24,623 bases of DNA, taken from positions 1 to 24,623 of the IMG/VR virus record IMGVR_UViG_3300023184_000495. One strand, 5' to 3'. The notes beneath the pieces were generated by a model, which worked only from the letters and a program-made list of their open reading frames with translations, was not told where the DNA came from and searched no databases. The stretch comes from a virus. The first letter of the stretch is position 1, and each line of letters opens with the position of its first letter. Below, piece by piece: positions 1 to 6,974 of the stretch. A program made the translations under genes and the position numbers.

Positions 1-261
1 TTCTTTAGTTCCAAAAAAGTTTTCTGGATATTCTATTTTTACTATACCGTTTCCATCTATTTTTTTGCCTTCTTTATCTTCTACCCACCAACGAACTTGA
101 TTCACGGGAATTCCTAATTCATCCATGTGGCATTTATCATTGGGAGAAACTGGCAAGTGTTGTTCTTCTCCATTGATTAATATTGCGACTTTACATTCTT
201 TTTTTTCATGATTATATAAAAGGCAGTTTTTACAAATTGGTTCGAGTAATTTTTTGCTCAT
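1..261 (-). CDS. Cys-rich phage protein, C terminus cut by window edge
   Basis: An open frame on the minus strand begins at ATG 261-259 and runs off the left edge after 87 codons, so the C terminus is missing. The upstream AAAGGAC is a reasonable ribosome site. The N terminus starts MSKKLLEPICKNC and holds four cysteines (CxxC near residues 10-13, then two more within the next 35 residues) followed by a Trp pair and a charged stretch. The spacing suggests a small metal-binding domain, possibly zinc or iron-sulphur. I do not recognise the family. It is transcribed divergently from the dNMP kinase gene across about 95 bp of A+T-rich sequence. Being a real gene is well supported by start, ribosome site and codon use; its function is open. 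Confidence 0.7.
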   Translation of the reverse strand, partial: MSKKLLEPICKNCLLYNHEKKECKVAILINGEEQHLPVSPNDKCHMDELGIPVNQVRWWVEDKEGKKIDGNGIVKIEYPENFFGTKE

Positions 262-355
262 TTTATGTCCTTTGTCTTGATTGTTTTACCCAAATAAATT
301 AGACTATTTTATATTAGTTTTGACAAGTACTTTAAATTTTATTTAAGAGACAATA

Positions 356-982
356 ATGAAAATTGTAGCTTTTGCTGGTCAGTTGTGTTCTGGTAAAGAT
401 GTCGCATCTGATTTTATTTGCGAATCACTCAATAATAACAAAAATTCTGGTCATTGGAGTAGATCCGCATTTGCTGCTGCTGTAAAACAAGTTTATATGA
501 ATTATTTTGATGTTGATAAGGATTTCATCGAAGAATGGAAAAGAAAAGATGAAATTCCTCAAGGAATGTTAATGAATGTTAGAAAAGGATTGCAGTTTAT
601 TGGCGATGGTTTCAGAAAAATAAAACCATCAATTTGGATTGATGTGGCTTTAGCAAATGAAAACAAACAAATAGTATTGTCTGACGCAAGGTATATAAAC
701 GAAGCCAAAGCGATTCGTGCCAAAGGTGGCATCAATGTTATTTTATACAGAGAAGGATATTTGAATGACGATCCCAATCCAAGTGAATCCGAAATAAAAC
801 CTTTAGTTCAATATTGCATACAAAACTTTAAGGATGGTCCTGTTGTTTCCATATCTGATTCTCCTTATGGTTTGGAATTTTATGATTTCTTTTTGAAAAA
901 CGATGGAAGCATAAGTGATTTGTATTGTAAAATAGATAACTTATTAGTTCCTTATATCGAATCTAAATATAGAGGTAAATAA
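356..982 (+). CDS. Deoxynucleoside monophosphate kinase-like protein
   Basis: This 208-residue protein begins MKIVAFAGQLCSGKD, a Walker A P-loop (GxxxxGK-D, residues 8-15) directly after the first beta strand, as in the phage dNMP kinases of the T4 gene 1 type. Those enzymes phosphorylate dNMPs to dNDPs for phage DNA synthesis in the cytoplasm. The middle holds LSDARYINEA (about residues 108-117), like the Asp-Val/Ala-Arg step of the family. The length fits a single P-loop kinase domain. It lies 2 nt before the cupin gene and is probably co-transcribed with it; thyX, another dNTP gene, is 3 kb away. The start at 356 follows AAGAGACAATA, a weak ribosome site. A different small-molecule P-loop kinase is possible because substrate residues cannot be assigned by eye. 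Confidence 0.7.
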   Translation: MKIVAFAGQLCSGKDVASDFICESLNNNKNSGHWSRSAFAAAVKQVYMNYFDVDKDFIEEWKRKDEIPQGMLMNVRKGLQFIGDGFRKIKPSIWIDVALANENKQIVLSDARYINEAKAIRAKGGINVILYREGYLNDDPNPSESEIKPLVQYCIQNFKDGPVVSISDSPYGLEFYDFFLKNDGSISDLYCKIDNLLVPYIESKYRGK

Positions 983-984
983 AA

Positions 985-1350
985 ATGAATGAAAACATGT
1001 TGTTTTGCCCAAACATTATTGTTCCAAAAGGTTGGGGACACGAGCAATGGATATGCAACAATGAAAAATATTGTGGTAAGATTCTTTTTTTTAATCCAAA
1101 AAAGAAATGCTCTGTTCATTACCATGTTATAAAGGATGAGGTTTTATTTGTTTTAGAAAATGACATAGAAATGTTATATGGATGGGGCGGAGAAGAATTA
1201 AAGTCGATTATTTTAAAACAAGGAATGTCTTTTCATGTTCCTACTGGCTTGAGACATCAAATGATTGCTGGAGAAAACGGAGCTAAAATAATAGAATTTT
1301 CAACGCATCACGAAGATAGCGATAGCGTAAGGATAATCAAAGGGGATTGA
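985..1350 (+). CDS. Cupin-domain protein (sugar-phosphate isomerase-like)
   Basis: A 121-residue single-domain protein with the two cupin motifs. Motif 1 is around residues 41-51 (CSVHYHVIKDE, with HxH and a following Glu). Motif 2 is around residues 82-91 (FHVPTGLRHQ, with the last His ligand). The N-terminal KGWGHEQW resembles the PWG.E.W segment of type II mannose-6-phosphate isomerases and related sugar cupins. A metal-dependent role in sugar-phosphate or nucleotide-sugar chemistry is therefore plausible, but the substrate cannot be read from the sequence. It is placed 2 nt after the dNMP kinase gene and its last 14 nt overlap the convergent nuclease gene. The hldE-like gene in the same window may point to a shared carbohydrate theme; that link is inference. 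Confidence 0.75.
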   Translation: MNENMLFCPNIIVPKGWGHEQWICNNEKYCGKILFFNPKKKCSVHYHVIKDEVLFVLENDIEMLYGWGGEELKSIILKQGMSFHVPTGLRHQMIAGENGAKIIEFSTHHEDSDSVRIIKGD

Positions 1351-2002
1351 TTTCGCTGGTTCTCTTTTTTAGTTTTCCGATGCCAACTTCTGTAACTACG
1401 ATGAAAGACCAGCCCCTTGATTCACAATAACACTGACACGCAGCCCATTTAGCTTCATTTAAAGGAAGTGCCGTTTGGTTTGCTGGTTTTATTTCCCATA
1501 TTTCTACTCTATCGTCATCGTAAATAATACTTAGATCAGGATTGTATTCATGTTGCTTTCCGTTATATAAATATTTAATCGGAAATGGTTCTACATCATA
1601 TTTGATTACTTCTGGTATCTTTTCCAAACAAGCATATACTTCGCATTCGTATCCACTACGATAATGCATTTCTTTTCCGCCATTTTTTTTACTTATAAAA
1701 TAACCTTCTCTAAAGTTAGGTTTTCGATCATTCATTTTGCCATGTTTGTTTGGGTCTTTCCAAATAGTCGCTTTCATTTGTCCTATTTTTGGCATATTGT
1801 CATGTGGATGTTTAACTTTAAAATGTGATCGAACATCTCTAACTGCTGCTTTGCATCTTTCTAATGGACACAAAACATATTCTCTTCCCAATTCATGGCT
1901 TGATGTTATGTGCTGCTTATATTCTTCATAATTGTAAAAATTATGACCACATACAAAGCATTGGTATCTTTTTTGATTAGTTTTATCAAATGGAAGTGTC
2001 AT
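1337..2002 (-). CDS. Two-zinc-finger TnsA-like (PD-(D/E)XK) endonuclease
   Basis: This 221-residue minus-strand protein has two visible parts. The N terminus carries a C2H2 zinc finger (C15, C18, H31, H36) and a second, looser C-C-H-H set (C45, C50, H60, H65). The C-terminal half, from about residue 112, matches the TnsA-like nuclease pattern: RSGYECEVYACLE, then YNPD (D155), then EIWEIKP (E170, K172), then a Trp-rich helix and a final strand WSFIVVTE. E, D and E-x-K are the expected catalytic residues of the PD-(D/E)XK fold. Such nucleases are found in transposases and in phage head-completion or packaging proteins; which role applies here is unknown. Its start overlaps the stop of the upstream gene by 4 nt (ATGA), so the pair is probably translationally coupled. 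Confidence 0.75.
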   Translation of the reverse strand: MTLPFDKTNQKRYQCFVCGHNFYNYEEYKQHITSSHELGREYVLCPLERCKAAVRDVRSHFKVKHPHDNMPKIGQMKATIWKDPNKHGKMNDRKPNFREGYFISKKNGGKEMHYRSGYECEVYACLEKIPEVIKYDVEPFPIKYLYNGKQHEYNPDLSIIYDDDRVEIWEIKPANQTALPLNEAKWAACQCYCESRGWSFIVVTEVGIGKLKKRTSEINPL

Positions 2003-2286
2003 TTTTTCTTCTTTATGGTTTCGATAGCTTCTTTTTCTTCTATAACTTTTAATTTATCAAAATCATCTTTTGAAAATATTTTTTGTTTGATATCTTCGAT
2101 ATCAGAAGACAAGCGAAACGCAAGGAATTGAGAGTCTTTTGGAACAGATTTGTCTTTTAAACTAGCAAAAACAAGCCTGCTGCTTTCGGATGCCCCAAAG
2201 ATTTCTTTTTCTATTTTAAAGAAAAAAATTAACCCATTTTTGTTGAAAAACTCTTCAAGTTTTTTTTCTAAGTCTTGGTTTGACAA
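1999..2286 (-). CDS. Small charged protein of unknown function
   Basis: A 95-residue minus-strand protein with a TTG start at 2286. TTG is preferred because GGAG lies five bases upstream and no ATG fits. The sequence is rich in Lys, Glu and Phe, begins SNQDLEKKLEEFFNKNG and ends in a run of lysines, suggesting mostly helix with a basic tail. I do not recognise the family. It overlaps the start of the zinc-finger nuclease gene by 4 nt, an arrangement typical of coupled translation, so the two products may work together. It is divergent from the gene at 2326 across a 39-bp A+T-rich spacer. Confidence 0.6.
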   Translation of the reverse strand: MSNQDLEKKLEEFFNKNGLIFFFKIEKEIFGASESSRLVFASLKDKSVPKDSQFLAFRLSSDIEDIKQKIFSKDDFDKLKVIEEKEAIETIKKKK

Positions 2287-2325
2287 TATAGCTCCAAATA
2301 TAGATGTTTATAACTATATATATTT
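2287..2325. promoter_or_regulatory. Divergent A+T-rich promoter region
   Basis: Only 39 bp separate the TTG start at 2286 (minus) and the ATG at 2326 (plus). The spacer contains TATAACTATATATATTT just before the plus-strand ATG, and the motif is nearly palindromic, so it could serve both directions. If it is a -10-like box, the plus transcript would have almost no leader. Related ATATATAT blocks lie just before the starts at 6167, 6782 and 22349. The promoter call rests on composition and position only. Confidence 0.35.
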
Positions 2326-2781
2326 ATGTTAAGAAACATTATTAATTTTAAAACATTCTTTTTAAATGAAGAAGAAGCAAAAAAATCTAAAGTTGATTAT
2401 TTTACAACTTTAGAAGACGAGCTTGGTATTGATTCGGGAACACTTCAGAACATCTTTCAAAATGATGTTTTTGTAAATACTCATTTTGAAATTGGAAATC
2501 CCCAAGTGATGTATAAATTGCAAAGTTGGGAAATTGTACCAAATTCTTTAAACGACAAAGGCTGTTTGATAACCTTGAAGAAGGGAACGACAGACAAGTC
2601 TTATTTGCCAAGCGGGAAACCTAATAAAAACCCATTAGATGGTAAAAAATATTATTTAAGTCGGGAAGATTTATTGAAATTTTTAACTACAGCTTGGACT
2701 CCTGCTGCTCCGCCAGCAGATCAAGGTGCTGGCGGAATGGAAATGGGAGGAGGAGAAATGCCTCCCGGTGCGATCCAATAA
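2326..2781 (+). CDS. Probable virion-associated protein with capsid-targeting-like N terminus
   Basis: A 151-residue protein beginning MLRNIINFKTFFLNEEEAK. The short amphipathic N terminus (aromatic, charged, then Leu-Asn-Glu) resembles the T4 capsid-targeting peptide MKTYQEFIAE and recurs on other genes in this window. The centre has a globular-looking segment with YKLQSWEIVPNS and CLITLKKG. The C terminus is low-complexity, rich in Ala, Pro, Gly and Met (AAPPADQGAGGMEMGGGE). No enzyme motif is seen. It has no clear ribosome site; the ATG directly follows an A+T-rich box. The next gene starts 8 nt after its stop with a similar N-terminal pattern, suggesting a run of co-packaged proteins. Function is inferred only from the N-terminal resemblance and the neighbours. 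Confidence 0.65.
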   Translation: MLRNIINFKTFFLNEEEAKKSKVDYFTTLEDELGIDSGTLQNIFQNDVFVNTHFEIGNPQVMYKLQSWEIVPNSLNDKGCLITLKKGTTDKSYLPSGKPNKNPLDGKKYYLSREDLLKFLTTAWTPAAPPADQGAGGMEMGGGEMPPGAIQ

Positions 2782-2789
2782 GGAAAATT

Positions 2790-3320
2790 ATGAAACTTAT
2801 TAGTTATTTAGAATGGATAAAATTAAAAGAAACTGGAACAGGAACGGCAGATGTAGCTATCGTTCCAAGCAAAATACCATTTGGAATGATTACCAGACAA
2901 TTTGCTAATATGGGTCTTGGCGATGTTGGTTCTTTTGCTTTCCCTTCAAATAAAAAAAAAAAAAAAAATAAAAAGAAAATAGATGAAGTTCATTGGGATA
3001 GCGGATTGGGAAAATGGTTAAAAGAAAAATGGGTAGACATATCAAGAAAAGATGATTCAGGAAGACATCCAAAGTGTGGAGCCAGTGCAAAAAAAGACGG
3101 AAGAAGTAAAAATCAAAAAAAAGCATATCCAAAATGCAGACCTGAGTCTGAATCTTTGTCTATGTCTAGTGATGAAAAGAAAAGAGCAGTATCTCAAAAA
3201 AGAAACGCTGAAGGTAAAAAGAAACATAAAAAAGGCAGAAAACCTATAGTCGTTTCTCACTATAAAGAAAACATTTCATTTAAATCTTATTTAGAAAGGC
3301 GTTATAATGAGCAAGAATAA
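2790..3320 (+). CDS. Basic protein with capsid-targeting-like N terminus and Cys-containing module
   Basis: The frame is open farther upstream, but ATG 2790 is chosen because AAGGAAAATT precedes it and the upstream extension overlaps the previous gene. The 176-residue product starts MKLISYLEWIKLKE, another copy of the recurrent amphipathic N terminus. Residues about 54-63 are nearly all Lys/Asn, encoded by a 17-base A run. A conserved-looking block follows: KWVDISRKDDSGRHPKCG, then AYPKCRP, then MSSDEKKRAVSQKR. This module recurs in large-phage proteins, but I cannot name the family safely. The C terminus repeats the amphipathic pattern (ISFKSYLERR). The strong positive charge suits a DNA-associated or internal virion protein. 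The 3' end overlaps the next start by 14 nt. Confidence 0.65.
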   Translation: MKLISYLEWIKLKETGTGTADVAIVPSKIPFGMITRQFANMGLGDVGSFAFPSNKKKKKNKKKIDEVHWDSGLGKWLKEKWVDISRKDDSGRHPKCGASAKKDGRSKNQKKAYPKCRPESESLSMSSDEKKRAVSQKRNAEGKKKHKKGRKPIVVSHYKENISFKSYLERRYNEQE

Positions 3321-3846
3321 ACCTAATAATCCAGCATTGTGGTCTAGAGCGAAATCGGTTGCTAAATCAAAGTTTGATGTTTACCCTTCGGCCTATGCCA
3401 ATTTATTTGCCTCCAAATGGTACAAGAAACATGGTGGCACTTGGAAAAAATCAGATACAAATGAGAATTATATGTTTGATGATAAGTTCATAGAAGAAAT
3501 GCAAGTTTTATCTGGTATGATTGCCGAGGCAAAGAAACAAGAGCCTAAAAAGAAAAATGAATTTGAAGAATTTGCAGAAAAAAGAAAAGCTGGTGCTGAA
3601 AAAATCATCGAAAACGCCAGAGCTAAAGGCGGTATAGCAAAATTGACAATGTATCATTTTGAAGCAAAGATTCCTTTTTACAAGAATGCATCTGATGGTA
3701 AGTTTGATTTTAAAAAAGCAGAAAAAGAATATAAATCAATAATGTCTCAATCTATGAATTTAAATATGTCGCAAAAAAAATTCCAAGAACTTTTAGGACA
3801 AGCAGAAGCTATTGGTGAATTAATTTTAAAAAACAAAGGTAAATGA
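3307..3846 (+). CDS. Phage protein with N-terminal YPSAYAN module
   Basis: A 179-residue basic protein. Residues about 6-46 form a compact module (NNPALWSRAKSVAKSKF, then VYPSAYAN, then ASKWYKKHGGTW) that I recognise as a recurring motif in large-phage and giant-virus proteins, without a secure function. The rest is Lys/Glu-rich and probably helical, with a C-terminal segment MSQKKFQELLGQAEAIGELILKNK. The ATG at 3307 follows AAAGG and overlaps the previous gene by 14 nt, so the two are probably co-translated. The shared composition and the related Lys-rich modules suggest that this gene and the one before it act in the same process. Confidence 0.65.
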   Translation: MSKNKPNNPALWSRAKSVAKSKFDVYPSAYANLFASKWYKKHGGTWKKSDTNENYMFDDKFIEEMQVLSGMIAEAKKQEPKKKNEFEEFAEKRKAGAEKIIENARAKGGIAKLTMYHFEAKIPFYKNASDGKFDFKKAEKEYKSIMSQSMNLNMSQKKFQELLGQAEAIGELILKNKGK

Positions 3847-3901
3847 GTTTTACAAATAAAAACATCACGGTTACAATTGCTTCGATTAAGGAGTAATTTA
3901 T

Positions 3902-4765
3902 ATGCATGATGTTTTGACAAATGTACCAAATTTAAAAATAGAATGTTTAGACAAGGGATTCGTTCAATTAGTCGATTGTATGCCTAGATTGGCTCCAGAA
4001 GGCCAAACTACGGCAGATTATGCGATTGTACAGGCTGCTAGAGTATCCTATGGATCAGGCACTAAGACCGTAAATGAAGATAGGGGTTTGATTAGATATC
4101 TTCTCAGGCATTCCCACACAACTCCATATGAAATGATTGAATTCAAGTTTTGTTGCAAACTTCCAATATTTATCGCAAGACAGATGATTAGGCATAGATC
4201 GGCAAATGTGAACGAATACAGTGGAAGATATTCAGTAATCAAGGATGAATATTATGTTCCTAAATCTGAAGATATAAAAATACAATCTAAGGAAAACAAA
4301 CAAGGAGGTTCCGAAATAGCTCCTACTGATGTTGCTGATGATTTTAAAAAAAACATAGTTTATCTTGCAGATGAATCGTACGAGAAATATTTAAATTTTA
4401 TGGATTCTGGAATATCAAGGGAACAAGCTAGAATGTTGTTGCCTGTGAGTTATTATACGGAATGGTATTGGAAGATAGATTTACATAATCTTTTACATTT
4501 TTTGGCATTACGATGTGATTCCCATGCTCAATACGAGATCAGAGTATTTGCTGATGCTATTTTAAGTCTGATAAAACCTATAGTTCCTTTAGCTGTCGAG
4601 GCGTGGGAAGATTATCATGTTATGAGAGGTGCCATGAAATTTACTAGCTTGGAATTGGAGGCACTTAAAAAATCCATTCAAGAAAATAAGTTTACAGCAA
4701 TTGATTCTAACAATAAAAGAGAACAATCTGAATGGGAAGATAAAGCTAAGAAATTAGGTTTGTAA
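3902..4765 (+). CDS. thyX: Flavin-dependent thymidylate synthase
   Basis: This 287-residue protein is a ThyX-type thymidylate synthase, which methylates dUMP to dTMP using methylenetetrahydrofolate, NADPH and FAD. The signature RHRx7S is present as R97-H98-R99 and S107 within RHRSANVNEYSGRYS. Upstream, RYLLRHSHTTPYEMIEFKF (about residues 65-83) matches the conserved block before it, and ARMLLPVSYYTEWYW matches the downstream substrate block. The length is slightly above the usual 220-260 residues. AAGGAG lies just before the ATG. It fits the dNMP kinase as part of a phage dTTP supply set, and it lets the phage make thymidylate independently of a host ThyA. Its last 12 nt overlap the convergent hldE-like gene. 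Confidence 0.95.
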   Translation: MHDVLTNVPNLKIECLDKGFVQLVDCMPRLAPEGQTTADYAIVQAARVSYGSGTKTVNEDRGLIRYLLRHSHTTPYEMIEFKFCCKLPIFIARQMIRHRSANVNEYSGRYSVIKDEYYVPKSEDIKIQSKENKQGGSEIAPTDVADDFKKNIVYLADESYEKYLNFMDSGISREQARMLLPVSYYTEWYWKIDLHNLLHFLALRCDSHAQYEIRVFADAILSLIKPIVPLAVEAWEDYHVMRGAMKFTSLELEALKKSIQENKFTAIDSNNKREQSEWEDKAKKLGL

Positions 4766-6139
4766 TTTTTTGATTATATTGGTCGTAGATTCATTTTTAA
4801 TATAATTAGATATAATTGTTTCTGCGACAATATCAGATCCAACAATATCTGATTTTTTATAATCTCCTCCCTTTGCGATTACACATGGTTTTATTTTTTT
4901 AATAACCTCTAACGGTGTGTCTTCATCGAATGCTACAATGTAATCGACAAAGTTTAACTGAGATAGCATTGATATTCTTTTGTTCAAGTTATTTATTGGT
5001 CTGCTTTTGCCTTTTAGTTTTTTAATTGATTCGTCTGAGTTAATGGCGACAACTAATTTGTCTCCATGTGACTTGGCGAATTTAAGTGTTTGTATATGAC
5101 CTTCGTGTAATATATCAAAGCATCCATTTGTGAATACGAGTTTGTTTTTTCTTTGACTTAGTATTTCCGATGTTTCAATAAATTTATTGAAATCTTCAGA
5201 GTTATCTAAAAGTTCAAGTAATGTCAAAGGTTCGTTGTGTATGTTTTTCACATATGAAAGTCCGGCATTAAAAGCGATTTTAGCACAATCTTCTAGTGAA
5301 AAATTATGAGCATAAGCCAAGGCTAAAAATGCGGTAAAGCAATCTCCAGCACCAATCACAGAGCGAACATCTATTTTTTTAGGTTCTGGTATTACTTCAA
5401 AGTAATTATCAGTAGATTCAACTGCCCCATATATTTTATTTCCAGACTCAGTGATGATTACTGCTTTGCAATTAGTTTCTTTTAAAAAATAATTGATTTG
5501 ATCTTTTGGGTTGTTTTTTCCACTTATATTTTTAGCTTCGTTTGAGTTGGGTTTAAATATAGTGCAATTTTTCCATTTGTTTGCTGGTCCGTTTTTAGGA
5601 TCAACAATTGTTATATTGTTTTTAAGATGATTTTTATACCAAGGTGTTTTAAATATTCCCTTGTCGTAATCAGAAAAAACAACAATATCAGATTCTGGGA
5701 TTTGTAATTCGTTGATTGTTTGAGCGTACATTTTTTCGTTAAGATTGTAATTTTCTGTTTCGCAATCCCATCTAACTAAAGGAAAATCTTCATGATAAAA
5801 CCTTTTTTTGACTGGCATTTTAGCATCCCAGCAATTTACCGAATAATCTGTATTGATGTTTTTGCTTAAAATTTCATATCCATAAGAGTCGATTATGGAT
5901 ACCAATTTGCTTTGTACATTAACATATTGAAGTTGTCTGATTACATTGGACGCACCACCAGCAATTGTTTTTGATGGTTTTTCGCACTTTGATTTTAATA
6001 CTGGTATTGGAAATTCAGGGCTTATTCTGTTTGATGTAACTTGATAGTATTCATCTAACATTGAATCTCCGACAACGGTTACTTTTTTTTGTTTTAATAT
6101 TGTTTTACGATAAAGACTGTCAATTAATTTACTTTTCAT
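4754..6139 (-). CDS. hldE: HldE-like bifunctional heptose-7-phosphate kinase / heptose-1-phosphate adenylyltransferase
   Basis: A 461-residue two-domain protein close in length to bacterial HldE (about 475). The N-terminal PfkB/ribokinase domain shows VVGDSMLDEYY (about 22-32), RISPEFPIPV (38-47), the GG-N motif IAGGASNV (59-66) and the catalytic GAGDCF motif (263-268). The C-terminal nucleotidyltransferase domain shows FTNGCFDILHEGH (336-348, with the HxGH site), SRPINNLNKR and AKGGDY (422-427). HldE makes ADP-D-glycero-manno-heptose, the precursor of the lipopolysaccharide inner core in Gram-negative bacteria. All key motifs look intact. The start has a clear AGGAG. In a phage it may alter host surface sugar or supply ADP-heptose for another use; that part is inference. 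It could act on a related sugar. Confidence 0.9.
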   Translation of the reverse strand: MKSKLIDSLYRKTILKQKKVTVVGDSMLDEYYQVTSNRISPEFPIPVLKSKCEKPSKTIAGGASNVIRQLQYVNVQSKLVSIIDSYGYEILSKNINTDYSVNCWDAKMPVKKRFYHEDFPLVRWDCETENYNLNEKMYAQTINELQIPESDIVVFSDYDKGIFKTPWYKNHLKNNITIVDPKNGPANKWKNCTIFKPNSNEAKNISGKNNPKDQINYFLKETNCKAVIITESGNKIYGAVESTDNYFEVIPEPKKIDVRSVIGAGDCFTAFLALAYAHNFSLEDCAKIAFNAGLSYVKNIHNEPLTLLELLDNSEDFNKFIETSEILSQRKNKLVFTNGCFDILHEGHIQTLKFAKSHGDKLVVAINSDESIKKLKGKSRPINNLNKRISMLSQLNFVDYIVAFDEDTPLEVIKKIKPCVIAKGGDYKKSDIVGSDIVAETIISNYIKNESTTNIIKKLQT

Positions 6140-6166
6140 GTTGTTCTCCTGAATCTATAATATATT

Positions 6167-6442
6167 GTGGCAAAGAAATATACTAAAAAGCAAATTAAAA
6201 AATTGGTCGATAAGAAATGCTACTTCTGTAGCGAGTCTGATTATGCCCTTTTAGATGTTCATAGAATTTTAGAAGGCAAAGATGGCGGAAAGTATCATGA
6301 GCAAAATACGATTACAGTATGTGTTTCTTGTCACAGAAAGATTCATGCTCAAAGAATAAAAGTGTTTAGAAAATATACAACCACTTTGGGTCGTACTGTT
6401 TTGCATTTTATTGACGAAAACGGACAGGAACATTATGAGTGA
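6167..6442 (+). CDS. Small HNH-type zinc-binding protein
   Basis: A 91-residue protein with GTG start at 6167. Two zinc-knuckle pairs (C18-x2-C21 and C52-x2-C55) bracket DVHR (30-33) and are followed by H56-x3-H60, giving the usual layout of a small HNH endonuclease or HNH-like zinc protein. HNH enzymes nick or cut DNA using the central His and a metal; phages use them for homing or alongside terminase. The first His (H32) follows Asp as is common, and N47 could be the central Asn. No ribosome site is evident; TATAATATATT directly precedes the GTG, so a very short leader is possible. It could be a non-catalytic zinc-binding protein. Confidence 0.65.
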   Translation: MAKKYTKKQIKKLVDKKCYFCSESDYALLDVHRILEGKDGGKYHEQNTITVCVSCHRKIHAQRIKVFRKYTTTLGRTVLHFIDENGQEHYE

Positions 6443-6751
6443 TTAAAGTGTTTTTGCAGCGGGATTAGCACCTGTAGTGGCTGGTTTTTTTGTCGCTGAT
6501 TCTTTGGCGGCAGCGGTTACTGCCATGGCTGTTTTGTCTCTGAGTATTGCATCTTGTGTTTTTTTTATTTTTGGGTTTTTGGCTAATCTAGATAATACTT
6601 CTGTTCCAAGTTGATTTGGATTCAAATTTTTGCCTTCAGTTTCTGCATCGATCATTGCTTTTTTTATTTCTCCGCTAAGTTCTGCATCTGCAGCGCCTAC
6701 GATATCAACTTCTTTTAATTCGAGCCATTCTTTAAAACTTAAATTTTTCAT
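6443..6751 (-). CDS. Ala/Lys-rich protein with capsid-targeting-like N terminus
   Basis: The chosen start is ATG 6751, preceded by AGGAACACAATT; the frame extends eight codons farther without a better site. The 102-residue product starts MKNLSFKEWLELKEVD, one of the clearest copies of the amphipathic N-terminal pattern seen on several genes here. The rest is Ala, Lys and Thr rich with no catalytic motif, ending in a flexible-looking tail (ATKKPATTGANPAAK). T4 internal head proteins have a comparable make-up: a short N-terminal targeting peptide followed by a small basic or Ala-rich body. A packaged internal virion protein is the favoured but unproven reading. Its stop directly abuts the convergent HNH gene. 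Confidence 0.65.
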   Translation of the reverse strand: MKNLSFKEWLELKEVDIVGAADAELSGEIKKAMIDAETEGKNLNPNQLGTEVLSRLAKNPKIKKTQDAILRDKTAMAVTAAAKESATKKPATTGANPAAKTL

Positions 6752-6781
6752 AATTGTGTTCCTGATATAATACATATATAT
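6752..6781. promoter_or_regulatory. Short divergent A+T-rich spacer with ATATATAT element
   Basis: Thirty bases separate the divergent starts at 6751 (minus) and 6782 (plus). They contain the minus-gene ribosome site (AGGAAC on the minus strand) and GATATAATACATATATAT, which ends at the GTG of the plus gene. The ACATATATATGT block is palindromic. GATATAAT could be a -10 box for a plus transcript with a leader of only a few bases. Support is positional only. Confidence 0.35.
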
Positions 6782-6955
6782 GTGAAAACATTTGAAGAAT
6801 TTTTAATTGAAAAACATTTATATGGAATTAACAGCAGAGGCGGGTTAAGTCCGGGCAAATTATTTGTAAAAAGCAACAGGGTCAATATGAAACCTTCTAT
6901 AGTTAGACCATTTTTATTTCACAAGAAAAGACAAAAATCTCAAGTAATAAGTTAA
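6782..6955 (+). CDS. Very small protein with capsid-targeting-like N terminus
   Basis: A 57-residue frame with GTG start. The product begins (M)KTFEEFLIEKHLYG, the closest match in the window to the T4 capsid-targeting peptide MKTYQEFIAE. The remainder is basic (INSRGGLSPGKLFVKS... PFLFHKKRQKSQ) with no enzyme motif. Start choice rests on the N-terminal similarity and on the GTG following the A+T-rich box; there is no Shine-Dalgarno sequence. It is short but stop-free, fits the spacing between neighbours and has codon use like them. It could be a tiny packaged protein or the remnant of a larger one. Confidence 0.6.
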   Translation: MKTFEEFLIEKHLYGINSRGGLSPGKLFVKSNRVNMKPSIVRPFLFHKKRQKSQVIS

Positions 6956-6974
6956 AATGATTCTCTTTTAATTC

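Noticed and set aside
2694-2789. Upstream extension of the frame that starts at 2790
   Set aside because: It overlaps the end of the previous gene and encodes an Arg/Cys/Ser-rich stretch of shadow type; ATG 2790 has a ribosome site and the recurrent N-terminal motif.
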